From: Agriotes lineatus
Taxonomy: Eukaryota; Arthropoda; Insecta; Coleoptera; Elateridae
Reading direction: 5' to 3'
Assembly (NCBI GenBank): GCA_940337035.1
Contig: CALNHX010003587.1
Span: forward strand, 62,001 to 126,000
DNA length: 64,000 bases
A program made the translations under genes and the position numbers. Positions 22,213 through 33,765 of this stretch are shown here, piece by piece. Each line of letters opens with the position of its first letter. Position 1 is the stretch's first letter. A model generated the notes under the pieces. The model was not told the origin of the DNA and made no database searches. It saw only the letters and a program-made list of their open reading frames with translations.

Positions 22213-24165
22213 TTGCCAGAGCATCGTTTGTATAATAATAATAATAATAATAATGCCGTTTATTGAACCAACCAAAGAATATAGGTATAAGTAACATAAT
22301 TTACATAGTAACTGAGTAACAAGGTTCAAAGGGGCGAAGTTCAGACATGCTAAATTAATAGCAGTCTGTTCTACCACTTAACCCCATACGAAATGTGAAA
22401 ATTAAAATAAAATTAGATTAAAATTAAAAAAAAAATAAAGAAAGAAAGAAAATAAAAGAGCAGGAAGGACAATCGTTCAGTGGTTTACTTTAGTCGAGAG
22501 CTGCTGAAAAAATCAAATAATACTCAAGCAAAAAAAACATTATTGTCTACCCATTAAGAAGCGACAGAGATGCAGTTTAAAATTAGATAATGATAAAGAT
22601 TTAAATTTTTTAGGTAAACTATTATAAGAACTCTCAATATTATAACTAAATGATCGTTTATACAGTTAAGACTTGTGCAATGGAATAGCAATTAGATTTT
22701 TATTTCTTAGATCAAATGAATGACTAGTAGAAGTAAACTTAATTTTATTAAAAAGGTATGGAGAAGTTTCAGTAGTAATAATTTTGTGAAATAAACATAA
22801 AGCATGTAGAGTTCTTCTGTTGTTCATGTTAAGCCATTTTACCTCATTTATCTTCGAAGAAACAGATTCATATTTTCTAATACCAAAAAATAAGCCTCAA
22901 ACATGAATTTTGAATTCTTTGAATCCTTTTAGCATCTATACTATCAAGTCAGGGTCCATACACAGAATCGCAGTAATTAAATTGTGATAGAACCAATGAG
23001 TCACAAAGTAATATTTTAATTTTTCGATTTAAACAATGTCTGTAGCTATATATCAGTTTCAAGTTAGAAAATGATTTTTTAATAGTACTTGCGATGTGAT
23101 CTCTAAATGATAATTTTGAATCAATAAATAATCCGAGATTCTTAGCGCATTTGGAGATTTTGATATTAACATCTTTAACTTTAATAGAAATTCTGTCTTC
23201 ATATGTTTCCCTTATTTTATTTTTACCAAAAAGTAAAACTACAGTTTTATTTGCATTAATTTTTAAATTATGTGCCTCCGAAGTTTTGATTAAAGTATCT
23301 ATATCTGAACAGACTAACCGAATAGCAGCATCTACATCGTTCGGGAAGAAACTATACAATTGTGTATCATCTGCATATATATTATATTTGCAATATCTCA
23401 GAGCCTTAAAAAAACAACACGAATATATTGAATACAAAAGAGGACCAAGAACTGAGCCTTGTGGAACACCAGCAAGTACAGCACATGGAGTAGAGCATTT
23501 TTTATTTAAAATAACTTTCTGAGATCTGTTACTTAAATAATTTTTAATAAGAGAAGTAGCATTATTGCTAAAACCAATAAAATGTAATAGAGCAATCAAA
23601 GTAGTGTGGTTAATCGTATCAAATGCTTTAGAGTAGTCCAGAAGCACAACTACCGATAACTTATTGGCATCGATAGCAGATAGAATATCATCAGTAATAT
23701 TTAAAAGCGTAGTTGTGCAACTGTAACCAGCCCTAAAACCAGATTGAGTATGTGGTAAAATGTCATGTAGATTAAGATGTTGGTTAATTTGTTGAACTAA
23801 AATTTTCTCAAAAATCTTCGAAAATACCGGCAAAATGCTGATAGGGCGGAGGTCTTTAAAATCCTTAGGTTGACTAATTTTTGGAAGCGGAATGACGTTG
23901 GCACATTTCCATGTATCTGGACAAACGTTATTTATTAAACAGAAATTAATTATATGGGTAATAAATGGCAACAGAAAAGGACAACACATTTCTATCATAC
24001 CAATACTAATACCATCACAGCCAGTAGCTTTAGTCTTAATAGTAGTAATAACCTTTAACACGTCAATTGCCGATATTTCGAAAAAAATCCATTTTAACGT
24101 TAAAATTTTTTATAAGATTATTCATATAATAATTTACTAAGTCTAAATTACAATCACCAGAATTG
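22213..24165 (-). pseudogene. CR1/jockey-type LINE, RT domain
   Basis: A 370-codon frame (24061-22949) has the full RT core: NVIPLPKI, LRPISILPVFSKIFEK, QSGFRAGYSC, LLDYSKAFDTINH, GVPQGSVLGPLLY and catalytic IYADDTQLY. The copy is 5'-truncated, without endonuclease. Its 3' end is marked by AATAAAC followed by a (TTA)n tail (plus-strand ATA repeats at about 22213-22250). It lies inside the env region of the decayed gypsy element. Confidence 0.85.
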
Positions 24166-24199
24166 TTACTTATGTCAACAAAGGTCACCAAAGAAATTA

Positions 24200-24640
24200 C
24201 TATGCAGCCGAAATATAAGCATAGAACTTAGGTTACGGATGCTTCGATGTTATGTGTTCCCTGTATTGTTGTATGGAGTAGAGGCGTGGAAATTAAAAAA
24301 GAACCACTTAGACAAACTACAAGCATTCGAAATGTGGTGCTACCGCAGAATGTGGCGTCTATCTTGAATAAAGAATGTGAAGTAATAAACTCAATAAAAA
24401 GGAGAAAACTGGAATATCTAGGCCACGTAACAAGAGGAACCAAATACGCCATATTTCAACTGATAATACAGGAAAAATAAAAGAAAAACGGAATGTTGGA
24501 TGTAGACGAATATCCTGGTTGAAAAACTTGAGGGATTGGTTTGGCTGCAGCGTATCGAACGGTTCCGAGCAGCTGCAAATAAGGTTCGCATATCGATGAT
24601 GATCTCCAGCCTTCGATAGAAGAAGGACTTTAAGAAGAAG
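24200..24640 (+). pseudogene. RTE/craft-like LINE C-terminus
   Basis: Plus-strand text reads PVLLYGVEAWKLKK, FEMWCYRRMWR and, after a stop, KRRKLEYLGHVTRGTKYAI. It then reads as a degenerate WLKNL-like and WFG-like end with stops, typical of the C-terminal region of arthropod RTE-type LINEs. Orientation is opposite to its neighbour. Confidence 0.7.
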
Positions 24641-24649
24641 TAGATGTTA

Positions 24650-25646
24650 TTGAACAATATTGAGGTACCATTGGAATGTTATATCCTTTTGAAAACAGTA
24701 TCGTGTTAAAAGTAGGTAATGTCATGTGAAAGAGTTGATCTCTGTAATAGGCAGGAATAGATATTAAATTAATAAGTTGGTAATTTATCGATTTTTGTAT
24801 GAGTGGTATTTCATAGATAAATGTGAAACTGCTTTTAGTTTGATAGGCTTTGATTTTGATCAAGGTTTCATACAAGTGTAGGGTTGACGCTTCAATAGGG
24901 TAAAGTAGTTGTTGGGTTTTGCTTCGTATTGTATTAAGACGCTTTGGGATTTCGAGTAATGAAGTTAGAAGATTATTGTCATCGATTAAGGAGAGATGAA
25001 TTTGTTGATTCTGTGCAAATGTTAATGATGTTTCGAGTTCCATAAAAACATTCACAAAAAGTTGAAGGGCTTCTATAGTTTCAACGAGGGCAGTAAAAGT
25101 AGACAAAGTATTTAGGATTTTGTTACTTTTAGTTTGGAATTTCAAAACTCTGTAGGTTTCGTGCGATTGTTTTCTGGTTTTCGGATAATTTTTGAATATT
25201 ATCATTAAATGTAGTGATAGAATTATTGAGAATTTCTGTTTGTTTCTCTAAGATGGTTTTCTATAAACCTGTGGTCTTGGTTAATTTTTCGATAGTTTCG
25301 TCATATCTTCTTCCATCTTTTGCGTCCAGGTTTCCCGTGAAGAATTTATTCACTGTTCCGATACCGTCTAGAAGTTCGCGTTTGGAGCGGGTGACTTGTA
25401 TTTCAGGAAAGAGTTGTCTGATCAATAAATCGGATTTCTTCAGTACTGGTCGAGGATTAATAATCGATTGTCAGGGGTATTAAAGTTTCCTGCTAGATAT
25501 TGTATGCGATAATTACGTCCTTGAAGGGTCGTAATGGTCTTTTCTATGTTGGATTTTACATGGATGTAATTTTGTAAAAGAGGGGAATAGTCAAGAGTTT
25601 TCACTAATATCCACTCGCTGTCTTTAAAAATTGCTGTGCCTTTCAC
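24650..25646 (-). pseudogene. Env N-terminal and central part, furin-type site
   Basis: 25646-25440 is an ectodomain-like block. At about 25395-25370 an RSKR motif immediately precedes a GIGTV-containing stretch, the arrangement of the cleavage site and fusion segment in baculovirus-F-like/errantivirus envelopes. 25205-24650 continues with a helical heptad-like region. Frameshifts and a stop (near 25262) disrupt it. It directly follows RNase H with no integrase between. Confidence 0.6.
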
Positions 25647-25706
25647 TAAGGGGTAGAGGGTTTGATTGTCTGTCAGGGTTTCGATGGTTACGTCGGATTT
25701 GGCGTT

Positions 25707-26560
25707 TCAGGTGAATGGGATAAGGGCGTAGATTGTCAATATTTTTGAGGGTTGAGAAATGTCGGGGGGCAATGTGAACGTTGGGACTGTCATGAAGTCT
25801 TCTAGGTTAGGAGAATCTGCTCGTTCGGGTAAAATACTTATGTTGTCATATGTTGGTTCAGCGGTGTCAAGTCTTGATTCATTATTTGAGTCGGTCATGG
25901 ACATTGGGTATATTTGAATTTTGGAAAGGGCGTCTGCGACTTTGTTAGATTTATCTGGTAGGTACTGAATATCGAAATTAAATTCTTCTAATTTAAGTGC
26001 CCACCTAGTTAATTTTAAGTTAGGTTCCTTTAGGTTTTTGAGCCATATAAGAGGTCTGTGATCGGTGTATAGTACACATTTGGTGCCAATAAATAAGGTC
26101 GAAAACTTTTGTAACTCAAACAACAGCTAGTAACTCACGTTCAATCGTGCTGTATTTTTGTTCTGTCTCGGTCAATGTTCTCGAAGCGAAACATATCGGT
26201 ATAGAATCTTAGGAAAGAATGGCTCCAAGGGCAACTTTAGAGGAGTCAGTTGTTAATTCGAAGAGTTTATCGAAATCTGGATAGGCTAGAATTGGTGCAT
26301 TGATTAATAACGTTTTCAGATGGTTGAAGGAATCAATGAAATTTTGTGAATGAATAATTTTGTGGTATTTTTTATACATATCGTTAAAACTTTTGTTAGT
26401 TTAGCGAAACCTTTTAACAATTTTCTATAGTAACCTAAAAGTCCAAGAAATGATTTAATTTTTGTACGAATTTTGGGGAGAGGAAATTTCGTGATAGCAT
26501 GAATTTTGTCAGGATTTGGTTTACGTAAATTATCTATTTATGCAAAAATTCTGACTTGTC
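25707..26560 (-). pseudogene. Errantivirus-like RNase H
   Basis: Frames 26123-25707 include LYTDHRPLIWLKNLKEPN, TRWALKLEEF and SNKVADALSK, classic gypsy RNase H end motifs, then an unrelated acidic tail running to the env region. The block between 26560 and 26123 is the broken thumb and RNase H start. Confidence 0.75.
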
Positions 26561-27489
26561 AAGTTAAATTTTTAGATTTGTGTTACGGCATCTTTGAAAT
26601 ACGTTTCTTAATCTATTTAAATGTTCTTGTAAGGAATTCGAAAATATTATGACGTCATCTAGGTATACAAGACATTGTTGGGGTGTTAGTCGTAATACGG
26701 CAATATTAATGGTTCTTTGGAAAGCCGCTGTTGCGTTTTTTAGGCCAACAGGCATTCTTTTGAATTGGTAATGATCTTCCTCGGTTGAAAAAGCCGTTTT
26801 CTAACGGTCTTCTGGTTTGATTTTAATTTGGTGAAAACCGCTTGCGAGATCTAGCTCGAGAAATATTTTGCTCGTCCTAAAGTATCGAGTACAGTTTTCA
26901 TATTTGGGAGAGGTTGTTTATCTTCAATAGTTTCAGCATTTAATTTCCTATAGTCAATTACTATACGGAATTTTTGTTTGCCAGAGGCATCGCTTTTCTT
27001 GGGTACCATCCAAATAGGGAAATTGTAAGGTGATTCTGACGGTTCTATCATGTCTCCTTTTAACATTTTGTTTATTGGAGTTTTAACTTCGTCCCTATAA
27101 CAATGTGGATATCTAAAAGCTTTAGTGAAAATGGGGCTGTTAGTTTTTGTTCGAATGTGATGTTGAGTCAAATTATTACAAGTCAAAGGTAATTCTGGAG
27201 TATACAAAATGTCTTTGTATTCAAAACTAACGTTTTTCAGAAGTGTTTGCTCTTCTTCATTTAAATAGTCTAAACGTAAATTTGTTTTTAAATTTTGTTC
27301 TAAAATTTGTTTCTTTGAGGTTGAGGTAATTTCGTTATTAAAGGAAAAGTGGTAGTTATTAATTGATATCGTTTCGTTGTCTTGAGTATGAAATTCTTCT
27401 AAATATAAAGCGATGTCTATGTATATGGCTTGGTCTTTTTCGGACACATTTAATATAGTTGTTGTGAACCAATTATTGTGCAAATGCAC
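26560..27489 (-). pseudogene. Errantivirus-like reverse transcriptase
   Basis: 27489-26851 holds the N-terminal part (MIEPSESPYNFPIWMVPKK, FRIVIDYRKLNAETIEDKQP). 26755-26564 holds MPVGLKNATAAFQR and the catalytic CLVYLDDVIIFS. A frameshift separates them near 26800. Confidence 0.8.
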
Positions 27490-27670
27490 TATAGCGGGGA
27501 CTCAAAATTGGTTGTTGTGTGGCAGGTCGTACGCTACTTTGATTTTCTAGAGACATATTTAAAATGGATGGGAGCACATTAATTTGAATACGCCTAGTAG
27601 TGTTTAGTTCTATTTGTTCGCTTTCGGATTCTGGAGAATCAGAATCTGAACTACTCATAGAGCGTTGCAC

Positions 27671-28559
27671 TTTATTTTAAAAGGGTAATTTATTATGTTA
27701 GTAGGGCCTTATTCCTAATTCAGGGTTCCTACGCATAGATACAAAGTCGGCTAGCAAAATTAAGCACACCTAGTGTATGCGCCGAGTCCTCGTCTCTTTG
27801 CACCTACCTGATCTTAAAACTAAATTGCGGATTATGTCGAAAAGTAACCATAAGTCTACATACCTTTTAGTAATAAAATCATTGTTTTATATGCACTTGT
27901 CTTTTTGTTATGGCTCATCGGAGGTTAAGAAAAACGGCCTTGGTATTATAATTTATTTAATTGTAATAAAGAATGATTTGCAGCACATAAAAAAATGTTA
28001 CATTTGGCAAATTCAATTCAAAACAAATAAGTGAATTGTGATAATCGCTTACTTTGAACTTATCACTTAATCATTCTGGGATTGGTTTAAAATTTTAAAT
28101 ATGAATTTTCTGATTGGTGCTATGGCGTCATTTGACAAATGTATGTAATAATCAACAGTAATGTATCAAGTGCCGATCATACTGGCTATAGTGATGCACG
28201 ACCACTTGTTGCAACCAAAATAAGTACGGCAACGTAGATGAGGTGCCTATTGTCAGAAGTTAAGCAATAGTACATCCCAAAGCAGTGTTATGGATGCAAA
28301 GGAACTATGCACAAAATACATTTTGCGTGAGTGTGGCAGACGTAAACCCAAAAAAATACAACATTTTGTCAATGTCAGTAAAAGATTTTTGGTAAATAAT
28401 AACGCGAAATTGATAAGTGTAAAGATTACATTTATAGATAAAAATTTGGTTAAATTGGACAAACGTTGCGTAATTAAAGGACTAACAAAATATCTTAAAA
28501 ACCTAATTTTTAAATTTTGAATTCAATTTTCTTCTAGCGTTAATATTAAAGTTAGAGCA
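27671..28559. other. AT-rich stretch; a 76-codon frame of unknown status
   Basis: A plus-strand frame at 28290-28520 is lysine-rich and unlike anything I recognise. AT-rich composition makes chance likely. No LTR of the neighbouring gypsy element is found here. Otherwise nothing seen. Confidence 0.3.
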
Positions 28560-29290
28560 AAACTGGCGAAACTTCTTTATATAAGTTTTATTGCAGTTAA
28601 AGATTACGTTTTAGAGTCGCCTGAACCCAAAATAGTACTTTGTGTAACTTGTCCTCAAAGCAAGGCTTTAGGGGACGAGTCCGTAATATGAAGATGAGTC
28701 CTCTAAAGCCATTTGAGGACGTGTTGCGTACAACGTTTTTTTGTATTAGCTCTCCAAACATTATAATATGAAGTTTCAATTACCATTAACGCGGCATTAT
28801 ATTAGGAGGCCGCGCGAAAATGTATTTTTAGCTCTCCAAACTGGTTACTTTGGAAAGTGCCTAGGATCCTCAAAATGGCCAAGTAGAGGCCTTGTACTTA
28901 AAGTCGTCATAGCAACTAATGTTTGAGTCCGCTAAAATGTTGCCATGACGACTTTAAGTACAAGGCCTCTACTTGGCCATTTTGAGGATCCTAGACAGTT
29001 TCCAAAGTAACCAGTTTGGGGAGTGAATACAAAAAAACATGTTTTTGTCCATTGGTCTGTCTGTCTGTCGGTGTGTTTGTGTGTGAACAGAATATCTCAA
29101 AAACGAAAAGAGGTATGCCGTTGAAACTTCATATTAAGTTTTGTGTACTATCTAGATGCGACAGCAAACTTTTGAAGAAAATCTCATAACCGGAAGTGTG
29201 GTGTTTACTCTTTTTCGATTTGTTCAGAAACGGCTCTAATGTGTATTGATGTGAGATAGGTGATTTTGCAGGTGAATACCTAGAAAATGG
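28560..29290 (+). repeat. Diverged single unit of the 438-bp repeat, split by a palindromic element
   Basis: 28600-28630 (ACGTTTTAGAGTCGCCTGA) and 29037-29290 (CAGAATATCTCAAAAACGAA, ATAACCGGAAGT) match consecutive parts of the tandem units at 30280-31612. Palindromic element copy 2 is inserted between them. The unit ends against the truncated jockey-like LINE. Confidence 0.7.
28631..29036. mobile_element. Palindromic element, copy 2 (inverted relative to copy 1)
   Basis: Hairpin arms 28841-28916 and 28939-29014 around a 22-base loop that is the reverse complement of the loop in copy 1. The tail of about 200 bp is shared with copy 1. Both arms carry AAGTAG where both arms of copy 1 carry ATTTAG. 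One arm has a few private changes (AAGTGCC versus AACTGTC). Confidence 0.85.
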
Positions 29291-30279
29291 GTATCGCTGT
29301 ATCATCAGCAAAGGTCTCTAGTGTAGTTCTTGGTGTGGTGGGTAGATCAGCAGGTAAAATAAGATATAAAAATGCTCCTAGTACACTCCCTTGGGGAACA
29401 CCAGCATTAATAGGAAATAAAGAGGTTTGTGAGTCTCCATACCTAACGAGAAAGTGCCTGTCAATTAGGTAGGGTTTCGTGATTTCATACAGGCCATTGG
29501 GGTAAGATATTTTTGAGTTTAAACAGCAAACCTTGGTGCCAGACCTTGTCAAATGCTTGTATAACATCTAAAAATACTGCTGAATAGTATTTTCTTTTTT
29601 GAAAGTCTTGATTCGGTCTGTAATTCTATGAACTTGTTCAATAGTGGCATGTTTTCGGAATCCAAACTCATGGTTAGGTATAGTGTTTTTCTCCGCAAGT
29701 ATTGGTGTTATTTTATGTAGTAGCAGCTTTTTTAGAACCTTGGACAATATGGGTAGAAGGCTGATTAGTCTATAGGATGTCAGTTCATCATTTGGTTTGA
29801 CAGGTTTAGGAATGGTTATAATTGCGGCAACTTCCACTGCTCCGGAAAGTATCTTAATCTTAGGTCTGCGTTAAAGAGGTAAGTGATATAAATAAAACCT
29901 TTTTCCGGTAGTTCTGTTAGAACTTGGCCTGTGATTAGATCATAACCTGGCGCTTTGTGTGGATTCAATTCCTTCATGATTACAGCGTTAACTTCATTTA
30001 CTTTAAATTGCTTCACATTTGGTATGGCGCTTCGAGATACTGATAAATTGTATTTTCTTCATCTCTTGATATTTTAGAGTCGAAGGGGGTAAAAACACTA
30101 GTGAAGTGTCTTGCAAAAGCGTCAGCCTTTTCTTGATTACTTCTAGCCCAGGTATTGGCATCAAGACGAAGTGGTGATATGTGTTGTTGTGGTTGTTTCG
30201 TTGCTCTCCAGAGTGAAAAATCAGTAGTCACATCCGTGGGTGATAACAGTGTTAAATAGCTTTGTACGTGTTGATTTTT
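29287..30279 (-). pseudogene. Jockey-clade LINE, RT N-terminal half
   Basis: On the minus strand: SLWRATKQPQ, FARHFTSVFTPF, ELNPHKAPGYDLITGQ, SYRLISLLPILSKVLKKLL, HEFGFRKHATIEQVHR, NAGVPQGSVLGAFLY and catalytic TFADDTAI, in four frames broken by shifts. The text stops at the palm and is replaced by the 438-bp-type repeat at 29287. The element continues upstream at 32073-32480 beyond a tandem-repeat insertion. Confidence 0.85.
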
Positions 30280-31612
30280 ACTTCCTTTTACTATAAAGGA
30301 AGTGTTGGATTCACCCCAAAAATTCGAAATTGAGTTTTCAACGGATCTTCACGTTTTAGAGTCCCCTGATCCCAAAAAACATATTTTTTTTCATTGGTCT
30401 GTGTGTCTGTCTGTGTGTCTGTCTGTCTGTGAACAGAATATCTCAAAAACGAAAAGAGGTATGGCGTTGAAACTTCATATATAAGTTTTGTGTACTATGT
30501 AGATGAGATAGCAAGCTTTCGAAGAAAAACGCATAACCGGAAGTAGGTGTTTACTCTTGTGATTTTTCAGTTTTTTTCGATTTTTTCAAAAACGGCTCTA
30601 ACGATTTTTTTTAAACTTTACATTTTTCTTACATTTTTAATGTGTATTGATGTGAGATAGGTGATTTTCCAGTTGAATACTTCTAAAGTGGGTTTCTTTT
30701 GTTTTTTTTCTATTTTTACTTCCTTTTACTACTATAAAGGAAGTATTGGATTCACCCCAAAAATTCGAAATTGAGTTTTCAACGGATCTTCACGTTTTAG
30801 AGTCCCCTGATCCCAAAAAACATATTTTTTTTCATTGGTCTGTGTGTCTGTCTGTGTGTCTGTCTGTCTGTGAACAGAATATCTCAAAAACGAAAAGAGG
30901 TATGGCGTTGAAACTTCATATATAAGTTTTGTGTACTATGTAGATGAGATAGCAAGCTTTCGAAGAAAAACGCATAACCGGAAGTAGGTGTTTACTCTTG
31001 TGATTTTTCAGTTTTTTTCGATTTTTTCAAAAACGGCTCTAACGATTTTTTTTAAACTTTACATTTTTCTTACATTTTTAATGTGTATTGATGTGAGATA
31101 GGTGATTTTCCAGTTGAATACTTCTAAAGTGGGTTTCTTTTGTTTTTTTTTCTATTTTTACTTCCTTTTACTACTATAAAGGAAGTATTGGATTCACCCC
31201 AAAAATTCGAAATTGAGTTTTCAACAGATCTTCACGTTTTAGAGTCCCCTGATCCCAAAAAACATATTTTTTTTCATTGGTCTGTCTGTCTGTCTGTCTC
31301 TCTGTGTGTCTGTCTGTGAACAGAATATCTCAAAAACGAAAAGAGGTATGGCATTGAAACTTCATATATAAGTTTTGTGTACTATGTAGATGAGACAGCA
31401 AGCTTTTGAAGAAAATCGCATAACCGGAAGTAGGTGTTTACTCTTGTAATTTTTCAGTTTTTTTCGATTTTTTCAAAAACGGCTCTAACGATTTTTTTTA
31501 AATTTTACATTTTTCTTACATTTTTAATGTGTATTGATGTGAGATAGGTGATTTTCCAGTTGAATACTTCTAAAGTGGGTTTCTTTTGTTTTTTTTCTAT
31601 TTTTTTTATTAA
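30280..31612 (+). repeat. Three tandem units of about 438 bp
   Basis: Units begin at about 30280, 30718 and 31160 and are nearly identical. Each opens with a hairpin (ACTTCC...GGAAGT around TTTTACTACTATAAA), then a (TCTG/TGTG)n microsatellite, then CAGAATATCTCAAAAACGAA and GATGTGAGATAGG blocks. A diverged single unit lies at 28560-29290. No coding content. The array sits inside the jockey-like LINE. Confidence 0.9.
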
Positions 31613-31617
31613 CTCCT

Positions 31618-32072
31618 ATTTTAAATAAAACACCCGGTATATTATTACATTTTTGAATTCACCTTAAAATTCTAGAGAAAATTTGTCTCTTCAACTAACA
31701 CTCGATTTTGTACCGTTTTTGTAGAATTTGTAATTTTTGAAAATTTTTAACAAATGGTTAAAAATTAAAAATGAAATTTTTGTCTAATTATAAGATCACT
31801 GTAAAAGGAAGTTGTGTGAGTGTATCACACCAGATTTTTTTTATTAACTCCTATTTTAAATAAAACACCCGGTATATTATTACATTTTTGAATTCACCTT
31901 AAAATTCTAGAGAAAATTTGTCTCTTCAACTAACACTCGATTTTGTACCGTTTTTGTAGAATTTGTAATTTTTGAAAATTTTTAACAAATGGTTAAAAAT
32001 TAAAAATGAAATTTTTGACTAATTATAAGATCACTGTAAAAGGAAGTTGTGTGAGTGTATCACACCAGATTT
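31618..32072 (+). repeat. Two tandem units of 225 bp
   Basis: Units 31618-31842 and 31843-32072 differ at very few positions; each ends GTGTATCACACCAG. A diverged inverted single copy lies at 57603-57842. The units contain GTAAAAGGAAGT, the complement of the start of the 438-bp units, so the two arrays may be ends of one element of about 1.8 kb. ATTTTT-type flanks occur on both sides (30274 and about 32067). Confidence 0.85.
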
Positions 32073-32480
32073 TTGATATTAGAGAACACATTTTTAAGTT
32101 CTGTTGCAAGTCGATTAAGCTTTCTTTTGTCTTCGGGGTGCCTTGTTAATTGCCATTTTCTGTGTTGTCTGCGTTTTTCTGCTATTTTCTTTTTAACATA
32201 AATGGGACAATGTTCATTTGTGCTAGTTTGCTGCTTGTTTGGTGTCGCCTGCCAAGCTGCTTCCTGGATAACTTGATTGAAGTTTTCCAGTGCTACGACT
32301 AATTCCTCGTTTGTTTTCAACGGTACTTTAAGTGATAACGATTTGTCAATTAGTTCTCTAAAAACATTCCAATTCGTAAATCTGTTACAAAGGCTAGGAG
32401 GTTTTCCTTTAAACATCACTTGCATGCTAATTGTAACAATTATTGGTGAATGGTTTCCTGAGAGGTCTAACTAAAATTTT
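32073..32480 (-). pseudogene. Jockey-clade LINE, endonuclease end and linker
   Basis: The minus-strand text LSGNHSPIIVTI (the catalytic-His region of the APE endonuclease, with the usual D replaced by N) leads into FTNWNVFRELIDKS, EAAWQATPN and KIAEKRRQHRKWQ, the linker before RT. It is the upstream half of the element whose RT starts at 30279; the tandem units at 30280-32072 are inserted between. Confidence 0.8.
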
Positions 32481-32629
32481 GTAACAAAGGAAATAGCTTC
32501 TAAATTAAAGTAACTATTCAGACAAAAAAATTGGTAGTGATTCTACAGGGGGTTAAAAAATATGGATGGATAATTGATTGTGACGAGGTTTTTAAACAAC
32601 CTGTAATTTTTGAAATTAAGCTTGGGTTT
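32481..32629. other. Short spacer
   Basis: AT-rich spacer between the LINE and the TIR element. Nothing recognised. Confidence 0.3.
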
Positions 32630-32974
32630 ATTAGGAAGCGGTGCCGTCATTTAACGGCCGTAAAAATAAGGTGGGTGACGTTACGAAAAACGGAATCGTG
32701 TATAAAAAGCGAAGTGTTTTCCAAAAGAGCGGTAGCGCACACCGAACGTAATCGAGCGGTTCCGTCTCATTTGAAGCTGTGTGCCAGTACGGTAGAATCA
32801 ATTCAGCTACGTTTTTTGACGATGTCTTGTGTGTATAGCGGCGAGTGTAGTTTTATAATATTTAAATTATTTTCATTATTATTGAAACGCTCCTTCGTAT
32901 TCCAAGTTGAAATAATAGTTTTTTATTAACCACGCCATACCTAGCTGTGTTCGAAACAACAGGTTGCTACGTAG

Positions 32975-33130
32975 TCAGCTGAACAAGACGAAATACTGAT
33001 TGACTTTGTCAGGACACATGAAAGTCTATATTATAATATCAAGTTCAATGAGTATCGAAATAATCAATCAAAACAACGTTTGTGGCATGAAATAGGAGAA
33101 ATAGTCAAAAGAACAGATATAAATAAATAA
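32975..33130 (+). pseudogene. MADF-domain N-terminal fragment
   Basis: The frame 32981-33127 reads EQDEILIDFVRTHESLYYNI, then EYRNNQSKQRLWHEIGEIV, and stops at TAA 33128. Conserved MADF positions are present: LIDFVR.H..LY at the first helix, YRN.Q.K...W.EI at the second. Only about 50 of about 85 residues remain, with an in-frame stop upstream at 32972, so it is an exon or truncated remnant. Confidence 0.65.
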
Positions 33131-33421
33131 ATAGAGCTTTTATTAGTTATAGTTTATTTAGTTACAGTTAATAGCGATTTTTATTTTAATTTTGCATGTA
33201 ATGAAAGACTCGCCTGTAGCCAAAAATCTGAAATAAAATAGTCGTTATATTATGTATTTGTCATCATGTATAATGACTATGTTTTTGCAGTAATATCCCT
33301 AAAAACGGATTTACACCCTCTATAGCACGGTTTTTAAACATCGCGTTTTCCTCCAAACGATGGTTTTCGTCTTCCGATGACTCATCATCTTCCAAATATA
33401 CTAATAATGCTATGTCTAGAT

Positions 33422-33765
33422 CAGGGATGAGCAACCTTTTTTTACAACGGATCAGCTACAAATTTAAAAATGTTGTGCGGGCCGCATGTCAGAAACTTAT
33501 GATAATACAAACACTGAATGGTGAACACAAATTATTTCTTTATTAGCAAAATAAACCTACTATAAAAAATTACAAAACTAAAACACTCATTAATAGAAAT
33601 ACTATTAAAAACCGGTAAAACATATATATTTGAAAAAAGATTATTTAAAGAGAAATAGGGTACAATGAGACTGTGGGACAGTGTAGGAATTTTTGAAAGT
33701 CAAAATGTAAAATCTTTGAAGGGCCGCAGGAGAAAGTGTGGCGGGCCTCGGGTTGCTCATCCCTG
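33422..33765. mobile_element. hAT-type MITE, 344 bp
   Basis: TIRs CAGGGATGAGCAACC and GGTTGCTCATCCCTG, with 8-bp flanks GTCTAGAT (33414-33421) and GTCTAGAC (33766-33773), one mismatch apart. Internal GCGGGCCGC/GGGCCGC motifs are typical of this arthropod hAT group and are shared with the element at 55742-57384. Non-coding. Confidence 0.85.

Larger units (their letters stand above)
21404..27670 (-). mobile_element. Decayed env-bearing gypsy (errantivirus-like) element
   Basis: Read leftward: an acidic remnant, RT, RNase H, then env sequence, in the order of insect errantiviruses. Integrase is missing between RNase H and env. Gag, protease and both LTRs are not found. Two LINE fragments (22213-24165 and 24200-24640) interrupt env. 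It carries many stops and frameshifts and is a non-functional fossil. Confidence 0.75.

Noticed and set aside
30302..30484. 60-codon frame in the tandem array
   Set aside because: Generated by the TCTG microsatellite; repeated in each unit without coding features.
32531..32929. 132-codon plus-strand frame as a host gene
   Set aside because: No recognisable motif, and it crosses the TIR of the MADF-bearing element.
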